45,984 nucleotides of DNA from JAQICB01 sp046482735 (GTDB taxonomy: Bacteria; Bacteroidota; Bacteroidia; Bacteroidales; UBA1715): NCBI GenBank assembly GCA_046482735.1, contig JAWOEL010000008.1:1-45984 (forward strand), given 5' to 3'. Numbering within the stretch: the first letter of the stretch is position 1; the number at the start of each line of letters is the position of its first letter. The position numbers and the translations under genes are program-made. Shown piece by piece: positions 26,409 through 35,900 of the stretch. The notes beneath the pieces were generated by a model that saw nothing but the letters and a program-made list of their open reading frames with translations, searched no databases and had not been told where the DNA came from.

Positions 26409-26996
26409 TTAATTATATAAAGGATTAGGAGGAAAATGCGTCCATGCTTTGTATTTATCTCCCATTCTTTGCAATACATGATTCCATAACACGTTTTGTG
26501 TGTCCAAAGAGAAAATATCCTGTTGAAAAATTGACGTAATAATCCACGTATCTTCGAGTATTTCTTGCTGAAGCTGATTGTTTCCCCAGCCGGAATAACC
26601 AAGGAAAAAGCGTATCTGATTGGTTGTAATTTTATTGGTTTGTATTAACCTTTTGACATACTCAAAATCTCCGCCCCAATATATACCGGAACTCACCAAA
26701 ACACTTCCGGGAATATCAGATCCTATTGTATGAAGCATATGCAAACGTGAATGATCTATAGGGCCACCTATATGTATCGGGAAATCACTCTCCGGCACAT
26801 CCTCTACAATTTCATGTAAACTCATAGGTAACGGTTGGTTCAAAATAAATCCTACTGTTTGGTCCTGTGAATGCTCCACAATATAAATAACCGTTTTATG
26901 AAAAAAACCATCACTTATAAACGGAACAGATACAAGTCCTCTCCCTTTTGCCGGTGGTTCGGCATTATGTGATATATTAAACACGTCAAAATTCAT
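26409..26996 (-). CDS. YqgE/AlgH family protein
   Basis: This 195-residue protein matches the UPF0301 family (YqgE, AlgH): PAKGRGLVSVPFISDGFFHKTVIYIVEHS split over two blocks (about 12-40), then GFILNQPLP, IHIGGPIDHSRLHMLH and FFLGYSGWGNNQLQQEI. The family is cytoplasmic and its molecular function is unknown; it was once proposed as a regulator of alginate genes in Pseudomonas. It lies 8 bp after the dipeptidase gene, in the same direction. Confidence 0.92.
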   Translation of the reverse strand: MNFDVFNISHNAEPPAKGRGLVSVPFISDGFFHKTVIYIVEHSQDQTVGFILNQPLPMSLHEIVEDVPESDFPIHIGGPIDHSRLHMLHTIGSDIPGSVLVSSGIYWGGDFEYVKRLIQTNKITTNQIRFFLGYSGWGNNQLQQEILEDTWIITSIFQQDIFSLDTQNVLWNHVLQRMGDKYKAWTHFPPNPLYN

Positions 26997-27004
26997 ATAT
27001 GTAA

Positions 27005-27808
27005 TTAATTTTGTGGTTCAACTATAGAATCAAAACAATATACAAATGGATAGTTTCTGCTATTTTTTCTGCGAACAGATGAAAAATGCCACCACTCATA
27101 TTTATTTGAAATAAATCCTGCTCCTTGCATTACTTTACGTAATATACGCCTGTTGCAAACCTGATGTTTCGATAAGGTACCATTATCTATTAATTTTTCC
27201 TCATTATACGTATATGATGTAATACCCGGAAAATCAAACCGCGTACCCATATCCATTTCTTTACCATTATAATATATTGATACATCCACAGCTATACCAT
27301 AATTATGCAACGATTTATGAGCTGGCGAAGCCAAAAAATTACGCTTCGTTATACCAGTTAAAGTTGTTGTATTCCACATCTTTTCTTGCACACAAAACGG
27401 ACGTACAGCATCATAAACAACAAGAGAATATGCAGCATCCTGTTTCCGTAATGTGTGTTGTGCCTCAGATAACATCTGTGCAGTCCTGTATTCCAAATAT
27501 GCACAATTATTATGTTCATACAGTTTTGTGTTCCACTCATTATCGTTTGTTGCATACTTTAAATCTATCTGTATTGTTGAATCTACTACTGCTATAGGTA
27601 TAAAATTATGGTGCAACAATAACTGCTCAAATCTGGGTAAGGTATCGTATTTCCTGCTTACAGCCTGCGTTTGCAATAAGGAATTGTAATGCGTGTAATA
27701 AACGGTATCACAATGTGTTACTGATATTTTCGTGTTGTTTTCTATGCATGAAAACAGCAGCAAAATCAGAAAATTAAACAGTAGAAATAGTTTAATATGT
27801 AATTTCAT
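27005..27808 (-). CDS. D-Ala-D-Ala dipeptidase-like lipoprotein (M15D, VanX family)
   Basis: This 267-residue protein has a lipoprotein signal with the likely acylated Cys21 (LLLFSCIENN). The catalytic domain is of the VanX/DdpX type: VVYDAVRPFCVQEKMW, the zinc-binding HNYGIAVDVSIYY (His and Asp), MDMGTRFD, and EWWHFSS with the catalytic Glu and third zinc ligand. Such enzymes split D-Ala-D-Ala or related dipeptides in peptidoglycan recycling. Its place in the envelope fits recycling and not vancomycin resistance, since no vanH/vanA-type genes are nearby. I chose the ATG at 27808 over 27838 because it gives a clean signal peptide. It lies divergent to the S9 peptidase gene. Confidence 0.88.
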   Translation of the reverse strand: MKLHIKLFLLFNFLILLLFSCIENNTKISVTHCDTVYYTHYNSLLQTQAVSRKYDTLPRFEQLLLHHNFIPIAVVDSTIQIDLKYATNDNEWNTKLYEHNNCAYLEYRTAQMLSEAQHTLRKQDAAYSLVVYDAVRPFCVQEKMWNTTTLTGITKRNFLASPAHKSLHNYGIAVDVSIYYNGKEMDMGTRFDFPGITSYTYNEEKLIDNGTLSKHQVCNRRILRKVMQGAGFISNKYEWWHFSSVRRKNSRNYPFVYCFDSIVEPQN

Positions 27809-27875
27809 TATACCAAAAAAAGAATATATATTTGACAAACAATTACAAAAATATTGATATTACACAAACATACAC
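27809..27875. promoter_or_regulatory. Overlapping divergent promoters of the two peptidase genes
   Basis: The 67 bp between the two start codons hold TATATTTG on plus (27827-27834) and TATTTTTG on minus (27853-27846), both matching the TAnnTTTG -7 consensus. The plus box would start transcription near 27841 and the minus box near 27839, so the two transcripts would overlap head to head. No good -33 boxes were found. Confidence 0.4.
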
Positions 27876-29984
27876 ATGAAGAACTATATTTTTACGCAAC
27901 ATATTAAACTATTTTTAGTTATCATATACACAATCATTCATATATCAACATATGCACAACAAAACATAACAATACAATCACTAACCACATCAGATTTTTA
28001 TCCCACAACACTATCAAACATTCAATGGAAACCTTCCGAACCAATATGTAGTTACATACGAAACGACTCACTGTTTACAAACAGTATTGATTCTCAGGAA
28101 ACGTATATTACCACTACTACAACACTCACCAAACAGCTCGCAGAAAAAAAACACTCCTTTCCAACATACAAATGGCAAAGCCCGGAAACAATACGATGCA
28201 CGTATAAAGATATAATTTTTGATTATCATACACCAACACACAAAATAACACAAAAATTCTCATTACCATCCCAATCATATGGCACACGACACAGTCAAAA
28301 CGGGGATTTTTCATATATATATAAACGGGAACTATATATACACACACAAAACACGATACACAAACCAAAAGTACCTGCAGGGTATTATATTTCTGATTCA
28401 ATATATCGCAACGAATTCGGCTACTCACAGGGCACATTTTGGTCTCCAAGCGGAAAAAATCTTATGTATATTTGCAAAAACGACACGGCAATCCCCGATT
28501 ACCAATACATTTCAACAAAATCTCTGCCACCTGAAGTTTCGACCTACAAATATGCATTTGCCGGAGGAAATTATGAAGATATTACTATTGGCACATATTC
28601 TCTGCAAAACGATACAAGTGTTTTTTTATCACTCCGAACAGATAAAGGGTATTATACAAATCCCACATACAATATACGCGAAAACAAAATCTATCTATAT
28701 CATCTTAATCGTTCGCAAGATACATGTCATCTGGAAGAATATGACACACAAACCGGACAATACATTCAAACACTTTTTACCGAAACACATCCGAAATATG
28801 TAGAACCCTTGCATCCTATATTTTTTAGAAATACCGATTCTTTATGTTATTTTATAAGTAGAAAAAGCGGATATCAACATATGTATTCCTATAACATAAA
28901 TTCACATACCGAAACACAAATAACCCATGGCAAGTGGGAAATTTCAGATGTACACATCAACCCATCACAAATACTTGTTGAAGGAACGTCCGAAGAAAAC
29001 CCCACAAACACATACATATATCGTATAACACATAATTCTTTTTCTGTAATCGATTCCACAAAAGGCTTTCACACATGCTCAGCACATCCACAGGAACCAT
29101 ATATTTTCACACACATGCAAAATATAGATAGTCCTGCAAACTATTCACTAATCCACACACCAAGTAATACACACCAAGACATATACTCATCAAAAAATCC
29201 ACTCACCCAATATAACACCCCAGACGTAACATTCGGTACAATTACCGCAGCAGATGACTCTACAACATTACATTATAGAATGATAAAACCACCACATTTC
29301 TCATCTGCAGAACACTATCCCGTTATAATAAATGTATATGGCGGCCCCCATCATCAACATGTAACGAATACCTGGATGTGCGGGTATGATATAAGTTCAT
29401 ATATTTTAGCATCACAAGGGTACATAATTTTCAGTCTCGACAACAGAGGAAGCTCCGGACGAGGACGAGCATTTGAGCAAATCACACACGAACGGTTAGG
29501 ACAAATTGAAGCCACTGACCAAAAAAAAGGTATTGATTTTCTCCACTCCCTCCCATACATCGACACACAAAGAATAGGCACATACGGCTGGAGTTTCGGT
29601 GGATTTATGTCCATAACATTACTCGAACAATATCCCCAACTCATACACGCATCAGTCGCAGGCAGCCCCGTTACAGACTGGAAATATTATGAAGTAATGT
29701 ACGGCGAGCGATATATGAATACTCCACAAGAAAATCCGGAAGGATATACACAAAGCAGCCTTTTTACTCATGCAGACTCCATACAAGGAAAACTTTTATT
29801 ATTGTACGGTGGCAAAGACAACATAACAGTTCCGGCTCAAAACATTAATTTCATAGAAACCTGTAATACCAAAGGAATTTCTATAGAAACTCACCAATTT
29901 CCGTCGCAAGGACATCATATGTACGGATTCCATAAATTAGTAAGTTTAAAAAAAATAATGCAATTTTATACGCAAGAATTATAA
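27876..29984 (+). CDS. S9B dipeptidyl-peptidase IV-like serine peptidase
   Basis: This 702-residue protein has a signal peptide (IKLFLVIIYTIIHISTYAQ) and is probably periplasmic. Residues ~40-460 form the DPP4 beta-propeller (for example FSYIYKRELYIHTQ, GTFWSPSGKNLMYICKND). Residues ~465-702 form the alpha/beta-hydrolase domain: PVIINVYGGPHHQ, DNRGSSGRGRAFEQ, and the Ser-Asp-His triad as Ser573 in GWSFGGFMS, Asp648 in YGGKDNITVP and His680 in QGHHMYG. The family removes Xaa-Pro dipeptides from peptide N-termini. Length and motifs are complete. It is read divergently from the D-Ala-D-Ala dipeptidase gene. Confidence 0.92.
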   Translation: MKNYIFTQHIKLFLVIIYTIIHISTYAQQNITIQSLTTSDFYPTTLSNIQWKPSEPICSYIRNDSLFTNSIDSQETYITTTTTLTKQLAEKKHSFPTYKWQSPETIRCTYKDIIFDYHTPTHKITQKFSLPSQSYGTRHSQNGDFSYIYKRELYIHTQNTIHKPKVPAGYYISDSIYRNEFGYSQGTFWSPSGKNLMYICKNDTAIPDYQYISTKSLPPEVSTYKYAFAGGNYEDITIGTYSLQNDTSVFLSLRTDKGYYTNPTYNIRENKIYLYHLNRSQDTCHLEEYDTQTGQYIQTLFTETHPKYVEPLHPIFFRNTDSLCYFISRKSGYQHMYSYNINSHTETQITHGKWEISDVHINPSQILVEGTSEENPTNTYIYRITHNSFSVIDSTKGFHTCSAHPQEPYIFTHMQNIDSPANYSLIHTPSNTHQDIYSSKNPLTQYNTPDVTFGTITAADDSTTLHYRMIKPPHFSSAEHYPVIINVYGGPHHQHVTNTWMCGYDISSYILASQGYIIFSLDNRGSSGRGRAFEQITHERLGQIEATDQKKGIDFLHSLPYIDTQRIGTYGWSFGGFMSITLLEQYPQLIHASVAGSPVTDWKYYEVMYGERYMNTPQENPEGYTQSSLFTHADSIQGKLLLLYGGKDNITVPAQNINFIETCNTKGISIETHQFPSQGHHMYGFHKLVSLKKIMQFYTQEL

Positions 29985-30024
29985 TTTTTTTTATATTTGA
30001 TACAATTAATTAATACTTAACCAT

Positions 30025-30396
30025 ATGAAAAAAATTATACTTATATTCACTCTTTTGATAGGCACAACGTTGTTTGCCGGACATGGATGGCAACGAGTTA
30101 ATTATATGCAATCAACAATATTTTCCGCAGCAATTTTTATAAACGACAAACCAGCCAGCGAAGGTGATGTTTTAGGAGCATTTGTAAACGATGAATGTAG
30201 AATGACCGCGAAAGTGTTTATGCACAACGACACAAGTTTTGTATCTTCTGTAATACATGGAGACACAAAAGACACAGCACACTTTAAATTATGGCGACAC
30301 AAAACAGATTCAATAATAGAAACTTTGGATAGTGTGCAAATTGTACCCGGAGGTAGTATTTTGTACCATACTATACATATCAATACCGACAAATAG
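30025..30396 (+). CDS. Small secreted protein with a GDVLGAFVNDECR domain
   Basis: This 123-residue protein has a signal peptide (IILIFTLLIGTTLFAG) and then a single domain of about 100 residues. NDKPASEGDVLGAFVNDECRMTAKV (split here: NDKPASEGDVLG, AFVNDECRMTAKV) is the core of a domain that occurs in large secreted Bacteroidota proteins, usually as one repeat among many and often near a type IX sorting domain. Here it stands alone. It has one Cys and ends with a beta strand (ILYHTIHIN). It lies 40 bp after the S9 peptidase gene, on the same strand. The function is unknown. Confidence 0.75.
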   Translation: MKKIILIFTLLIGTTLFAGHGWQRVNYMQSTIFSAAIFINDKPASEGDVLGAFVNDECRMTAKVFMHNDTSFVSSVIHGDTKDTAHFKLWRHKTDSIIETLDSVQIVPGGSILYHTIHINTDK

Positions 30397-30576
30397 TGCT
30401 TCCAAAACCATATTTGCAGCATTTCTGATACAAGAACTTTCAATAATTAATGATTAATAAGATGATATACATAAATAATTATTTTCAAAAAATAAAACAA
30501 GAGTCTGACATTAACCACTTAACAGTGCATACATATTTTACACTCAACAAACAAATAACAATAAACAGCAAATAAC

Positions 30577-30606
30577 TTTGTATTTCCAATTAAAATTATA
30601 TATTTG
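30577..30606 (+). promoter_or_regulatory. Candidate promoter of the 282-residue lipoprotein
   Basis: TTTG at 30577-30580 and TATATTTG at 30599-30606 are spaced by 18 bases, close to the Bacteroidota -33/-7 consensus. The leader would be about 77 nt. A second TATATTTG box at 30661-30668 lies nearer to the start but has no good -33 partner. The rest of the gap 30397-30689 shows nothing else. Confidence 0.5.
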
Positions 30607-30689
30607 CATGTAATAATTGTTCAAAAATACCGTACAAAAAACGAACAAAAATTAATAAACTATATTTGTATAACTAAAATTTAAAACGT

Positions 30690-31538
30690 ATGAAAAAACT
30701 AAATGTATTATTTATTCTCGGCTTAATTGCTAGTATTGGATTTTTTACTTCTTGTGATGACACTGAAGGAGATCCTATAAAACCAAAAATTGATATTTTA
30801 AGCGGTGCTGAAAACGGCGAAGCGGTTCTAAATGTTGGTGATGAACTTAATATTGAATTTATGGTTCGCGAAGGAGACAACAAATTAGAAGACGTAGTGG
30901 TAAAAGTAGGTGTAGGAACTATTTACACAGCATCTGATGAAGACATTAAAATTGAAGATAAAATGACTATTCTGTTAAACACCGTAATGGATGAAGCAGG
31001 AACAAAAAATCTTACAATTACTGCAACAGACAAAGAGGGGTTAGAAACTGAAGAAAAAATTACAGTAGTAGTTGAAGCAGGTGACCTTTCTGACAAAGGA
31101 ACTAAAATTCTTGGTGCTAGTGGTAATGATGATAATGGAAGTTACTATTCATTAGAAGACAATGCTGTAATGGATTTTGATGCCGCTACAGAAACAACAG
31201 AATCTCCAGCAAAAGTAACTCTTGTATATAATTACGACGACACAGATGGTGCACAAATATACTCACCAACTGAAAGTAGTGGTTTGTCATTTGACGGGTC
31301 AACAGCTACTGAAACTAGATTCAGTAAATTATCTGGAATTACATTTGATTCTGCAACAGGATCTGACGTTCCTGCTGCAGAAAACATCACAGACACAAAA
31401 CTAACAGGATTAGCTACTGATGATGTTATTGCATTTAAAACTGCTGACGGAACACTTGGTTTAATTGAAGTTGTTGCTATTGAAGAAGGTGCTGACGGTT
31501 CTGCTACTATCGGCATTAAAACTAAAATTGTTCAATAA
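30690..31538 (+). CDS. Acidic lipoprotein with Ig-like region, probably surface exposed
   Basis: This 282-residue protein has a lipoprotein signal; the likely acylated Cys is Cys22, followed at once by DDTEGD. Acidic residues right after the Cys are the known export mark for surface lipoproteins in Bacteroidota. Residues ~30-140 look like one Ig-like or cadherin-like domain (KIDILSGAENGEAVLNVG, then NLTITATDKEGLETEEKITV). Residues ~145-282 form a second beta-rich domain (SYYSLEDNAVMDFD, DDVIAFKTADGTLGLIEV). No enzyme motif is visible. It has its own candidate promoter and a strong terminator. Confidence 0.78.
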   Translation: MKKLNVLFILGLIASIGFFTSCDDTEGDPIKPKIDILSGAENGEAVLNVGDELNIEFMVREGDNKLEDVVVKVGVGTIYTASDEDIKIEDKMTILLNTVMDEAGTKNLTITATDKEGLETEEKITVVVEAGDLSDKGTKILGASGNDDNGSYYSLEDNAVMDFDAATETTESPAKVTLVYNYDDTDGAQIYSPTESSGLSFDGSTATETRFSKLSGITFDSATGSDVPAAENITDTKLTGLATDDVIAFKTADGTLGLIEVVAIEEGADGSATIGIKTKIVQ

Positions 31539-31563
31539 TTTTTCATTCAACAATAAATAATTT

Positions 31564-31597
31564 AAAAAGCCGGTTATTATGTAGCCGGCTTTTTTTA
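31564..31597 (+). terminator. Intrinsic terminator after the acidic lipoprotein
   Basis: AAAAAGCCGG (31564-31573) pairs with CCGGCTTTTT (31585-31594); the stem extends by a G-T and two A-T pairs to a 5-nt loop, and a T run follows. It is 25 bp after the stop codon. Confidence 0.9.
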
Positions 31598-31635
31598 TTT
31601 TTACATACTAATAACTAATTTATTATACGTCTTAG

Positions 31636-32286
31636 ATGAAAACTATTATTTTTCTGTGTACAGTTATATTCTTTGTTTCCTGCAATTACGACCCTATAAC
31701 AGGTCCATACATAACACATGTATCTATTCCGGATTCTGTTCACGAAACAGACACAACTTTTATAACATATACAAGCAAAGCAGGAGACGCACCATTATAT
31801 AAAACAGATATTAACTTTGCTCATTCACTTATTCTTGACAGTACGTATAAGCATTCTCAGGAAAAAGAAATAACCTGCCCCATTTCATTTTTTAATCATA
31901 CCGGCACGCAAACACTCACTATTTCTACATATGATACAGAAAATCTTCGGGCTTCGTCAAAGCATACATTACACGTTAAAGCTATACAACCTCCGGCTAT
32001 ACAATTATTACCCGAAGGTGTACACACAGATACCACAATATCCAAAGACACAAAATTAGACTATGTAATTCAATGCATACAAACAGAAGCTCAACTCGAT
32101 TCGTTATACATAAAAGTAAACAATACCCCAACATACGCATCACCTGTGCAAATGAATACAGACACAGTAACTATACCATACACTTATACAACAACAGACT
32201 CTATAGGTGAATATATTATTTCATTTCAGATACAAGATATATACTCCAAAACAAAATCTATCACTAAAAAAATTACAATACAATGA
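31636..32286 (+). CDS. Putative lipoprotein with Ig-like repeats
   Basis: This 216-residue protein has a short lipoprotein signal with the likely acylated Cys16 (FFVSCNYDPITG). The rest is all-beta, with two apparent Ig-like units (about 25-115 and 118-216), each ending in a strand such as KHTLHVKA or SITKKITIQ. I recognise no enzyme or binding motif. Its stop overlaps the start of the FKBP gene by 4 bp (ATGA), so the two are translated from one message. The function is unknown. Confidence 0.7.
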   Translation: MKTIIFLCTVIFFVSCNYDPITGPYITHVSIPDSVHETDTTFITYTSKAGDAPLYKTDINFAHSLILDSTYKHSQEKEITCPISFFNHTGTQTLTISTYDTENLRASSKHTLHVKAIQPPAIQLLPEGVHTDTTISKDTKLDYVIQCIQTEAQLDSLYIKVNNTPTYASPVQMNTDTVTIPYTYTTTDSIGEYIISFQIQDIYSKTKSITKKITIQ

Positions 32287-32831
32287 ATTATTTACGACAC
32301 ATACTCTATTTTGTACTTTTTTTTGTAAGTACACTATTCATTTCATGCTCACAAAACGGACACAAAAACCAACTTACACAAAAAAATATTCAAAAACGTA
32401 TTAAAGAGCAAAGCATAGAGGTTAATAAACACATGACTCGTAAAATTCAAGATTCAATTGAAACATATGTTGCTAAAAACAACATAGAAATGCAACGAAC
32501 CCCCACTGGCATGTGGTACAATATAAAACGTTCCGGAAATACAGACAGCATAGTACCCGGAGACATTATACAATATGAGTATACAGTTTCGCTACTTAAC
32601 GGAAATGTTTGCTATAGCTCAGACTCTACCGGCCTAAAAAACGTAAAAGTTGGTCAAGCAGGTGTTGAATCCGGTTTAGAAGAAGCTTTTTTACGTATGC
32701 ATAAAGGCGACACAGCCCATCTTATAATACCACCACATTTAGCTCATGGCTTTTCGGGTGATGGAAATAACATACCACGTATGGCAATTTTAGACTACAC
32801 ACTGACCATTTTAAGACATAAAAAAAACTAG
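32283..32831 (+). CDS. FKBP-type peptidyl-prolyl isomerase lipoprotein
   Basis: This 182-residue protein has a lipoprotein signal with the likely acylated Cys22 (LFISCSQNG), then a charged linker (about 30-70) and an FKBP domain (about 80-182): GDIIQYEYTVSLLNG, VGQAGVESGLEEAFLRMHKG, AHLIIPPHLAHGF and IPRMAILDYTLTIL. It probably speeds proline isomerisation of proteins folding in the periplasm or at the outer membrane, like the GldI-type isomerases of this phylum. It overlaps the previous lipoprotein gene by 4 bp. Confidence 0.88.
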   Translation: MNYLRHILYFVLFFVSTLFISCSQNGHKNQLTQKNIQKRIKEQSIEVNKHMTRKIQDSIETYVAKNNIEMQRTPTGMWYNIKRSGNTDSIVPGDIIQYEYTVSLLNGNVCYSSDSTGLKNVKVGQAGVESGLEEAFLRMHKGDTAHLIIPPHLAHGFSGDGNNIPRMAILDYTLTILRHKKN

Positions 32832-32901
32832 TATTTTTCATATATATAGGTCAATTCTCATACCATGACATCAAATAAATAATAGAAAAGACGAAAGCTT
32901 T

Positions 32902-32932
32902 TTTGTTGCAATTAAAAAAATCCGTACTTTAG
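32902..32932 (+). promoter_or_regulatory. Candidate promoter of the hybrid two-component regulator
   Basis: TTTG at 32902-32905 and TACTTTAG at 32925-32932 (one mismatch to TAnnTTTG) are spaced by 19 bases, and the start codon follows 67 bp later. Confidence 0.35.
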
Positions 32933-32999
32933 TATATTGCATTAAAAACATAAAAAATGCAACATTAAAAATCAAGGTGCTTACTGTACTTTTTACACT

Positions 33000-35900
33000 A
33001 TGCGGATACTCTTGTTTATACTGTTTTTTTGTGAAACCCTCTTTATGTGGGGAAATATTTCATTCAAAAATTTTTCCGTTCCCGAAGGTTTACTTCACAA
33101 AACTGTGTTCACAATAACTATGGACAGGGAAGGATTTGTCTGGATTGGAACGTCAAATGGGTTAAGCCGTTTTGACGGTAATTCGTTTTATAATTTCACA
33201 CACAATTCCGACAACAAACATTCACTTCACGGCACAAGCATTCATGCGATAGAAGAAGGAATTGACGGTAAATTATGGATATCAACAGAAAAAGGAATTG
33301 AATATTTTGATAAAAAAACAGAATCATTCCATAGTGCAAAAATTCCTGATATACAGGGGATTAACTTCACCCACAATGTTCATATTGACTCCGACGGTTC
33401 AATTTGGCTGTTTAACCATGAAACCAATATTCTGGCATTAAATGCGAGTGGTGATTCAATAATTCGTCGCATAGATACTATTCCGGAAATTTCAAAAAAT
33501 GAAATCTTTTTATTCGAAATGACCGGAAATTTTTTATGGATTGCCACTACCAAAGGAATTATAAAATATAATACAAAAAATTCGGAAACAACATATATCG
33601 AAAAAAAACCACTGTTCCATTGTTTCTCAAGTAGACACATAAACGACAGCACAGTAATAATGTCATTTCTTTTTGATGGTGTTTATATATTAAACACAAA
33701 CACCGAATCAGGTCATTGGATTTCCAAAAATGATATTGAAAAAACTATTAATCTAAAGACAAATATATATGATGCAAATATTGATTCCGACGGTTCTGTA
33801 TGGATTGGCACAGCTCCGGGTTTTTTGATTATTAGCGATAAAGACACGACCTATTATGATCATTATTCCAAAGAACATTATTTTGACGGAGGTTTAGTAT
33901 CCTGTATTTTTAATGACCAATATGACAACACATGGCTTGGCACTTATGAAAACGGTATCTATCTCAAAAAGAATTTTTCGAATTATTTTACTCTTTCGAA
34001 TAAGCTTTATAAAAAAGAAATTGAAAAAACCGAAATCACCTCTTTCTGTTTATTTGACAATAAATCTGTTATCTATACAGACAATCGTGGCATATATCGT
34101 TGTGATGATTATACTAATTTACATATTAATTCTGCACAAAAAATATACAATGAAGCAACAACAAATGTGTATGCAATTAATGGAACCGAATGTTTAGTAA
34201 AATGTACTGATACACTTTTTATATACAACTCAGAAAATCAGAAACTAAAAAAGATTACTGAAGCCATTGCAATATCAAATGCATGCAAAAATTACGACAA
34301 TGTTGTATGGATTACAACCTGGATTGGATTAATTGTCGGCTATGATATGAAAACAAATACCCAATATGAATTTAAAATAAATTCACTACAAAATCCACAT
34401 GTGCAAATTTTCGCTATAGAAGGCGATCCTGACGGTTCTATATGGGTGGGAACGGTAGGTGAAGGTCTCATTCATATCATAAACCCGACACAGCCAAACC
34501 GACGTTTTATTCAATACGACATGAAAGAAAAAAACGCTTCTCATATCCCATCAAATATAGTTCATTGTATATACACCGACACACAAAACAACCTGTGGAT
34601 TGGAACAAACGGAGATGGTATAATAAAACTCAACAAACAAACCAATGAAATAGAAAATATCACAACCAAAGATGGTTTAAAATCAAATATTATTGAATTT
34701 ATAACAGCAGATAAAAACGGTGACATCTGGTTTTCTTCATCAATTATCACAAAATATAACACACAAAAACAAACATTTACTCATTACACAAAACACGATG
34801 GAATTGGCTCCGGTTTCATAAACAAAGGAGGAGCTGTTTCAAAAGAAGGACTCTTGTTTTTTACAAATTCACAAGGATTTCTTTCGTTCAATCCCGATGA
34901 ATTACCAAAACGAAAAAAAGTAACAGTACCAATACTCACAAATATATATATACATGGTAATTCCGTAAACGTTGGAGATACAATTAAGGGTGAAGTTCCA
35001 TACACCACATCAATCACATACGCAAAAGAACTTTCACTCCCCTATACATTAAATTCATTCTCAATTCACTTTTCGAGTATTCAGTTTCAAGACCCCGAAA
35101 GTATAATCTACTCATACAGACTCAACAAAAATCAAGACTGGATTCCGGCAATTCCGGGAAATCAAATAGCAAGTTTTTCAGAAATCAAACCCGGACACTA
35201 TACGTTCGAAGTAAAAGCCCGTAGCGGCGATGGCGAATGGAGCGAAACTAAATCAATCGACATAATCATCACACCTCCGTTTTGGCAAACAACATGGTTT
35301 ATTATATTGATTGTAATAAGTATTATTTCTATAATAACTCTCATTATTATCTCCCGAATTCGTACGCTTAAAAAATATAATAAAAAATTAGAAGATACAG
35401 TAACAAAACGTACCGAAGAATTAAGTCTGACAAATGAAATACTTGAAGAAAAACAATTGGTAATTGGAATGAAGAACACCCAGTTGAATGAAGCACTCAC
35501 CTCCAAAAATCAGCTAATAAGCATTCTTGCCCATGATTTCAAAAATCCGCTAAACGGTATTATTGGTATTGCAGAATTGCTGAAAAACGAAAATGAAACA
35601 ATAAAAAACAGCAAAGTCAAAAAATTAATATCCTCGTTAACAAGCTCTATAAATTCATTATCCACTCAAATGATTAATGTGTTAGATTGGGTAAAAAGCC
35701 TTAACAGGAATATGAAAGCTTCACCAATTGAAATCAATTTAGAATTACTACTGTACGACGTTATTAACCTCGAAAAAGGAAATGCCACACAAAAAAATAT
35801 TACTATTTCTGTAGAATCAGATTACACATTCAACGCCTTAGTTGACCCACACATGATAAATACGGTTTTCAGAAACCTGCTGACAAATGCTATCAAGTTT

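Noticed and set aside
27005..27808. Vancomycin resistance gene (vanX)
   Set aside because: The protein belongs to the same dipeptidase family, but it is a lipoprotein and no vanH, vanA or vanS/vanR-type genes are near; peptidoglycan recycling is more likely.
28279..28803. Open frame of 174 codons on the plus strand
   Set aside because: It lies wholly inside the S9 peptidase gene in another frame; the peptidase has full-length domains and an intact catalytic triad, and this frame shows no family features. The AT-rich, Thr/His-rich code of the real gene explains the lack of stops.
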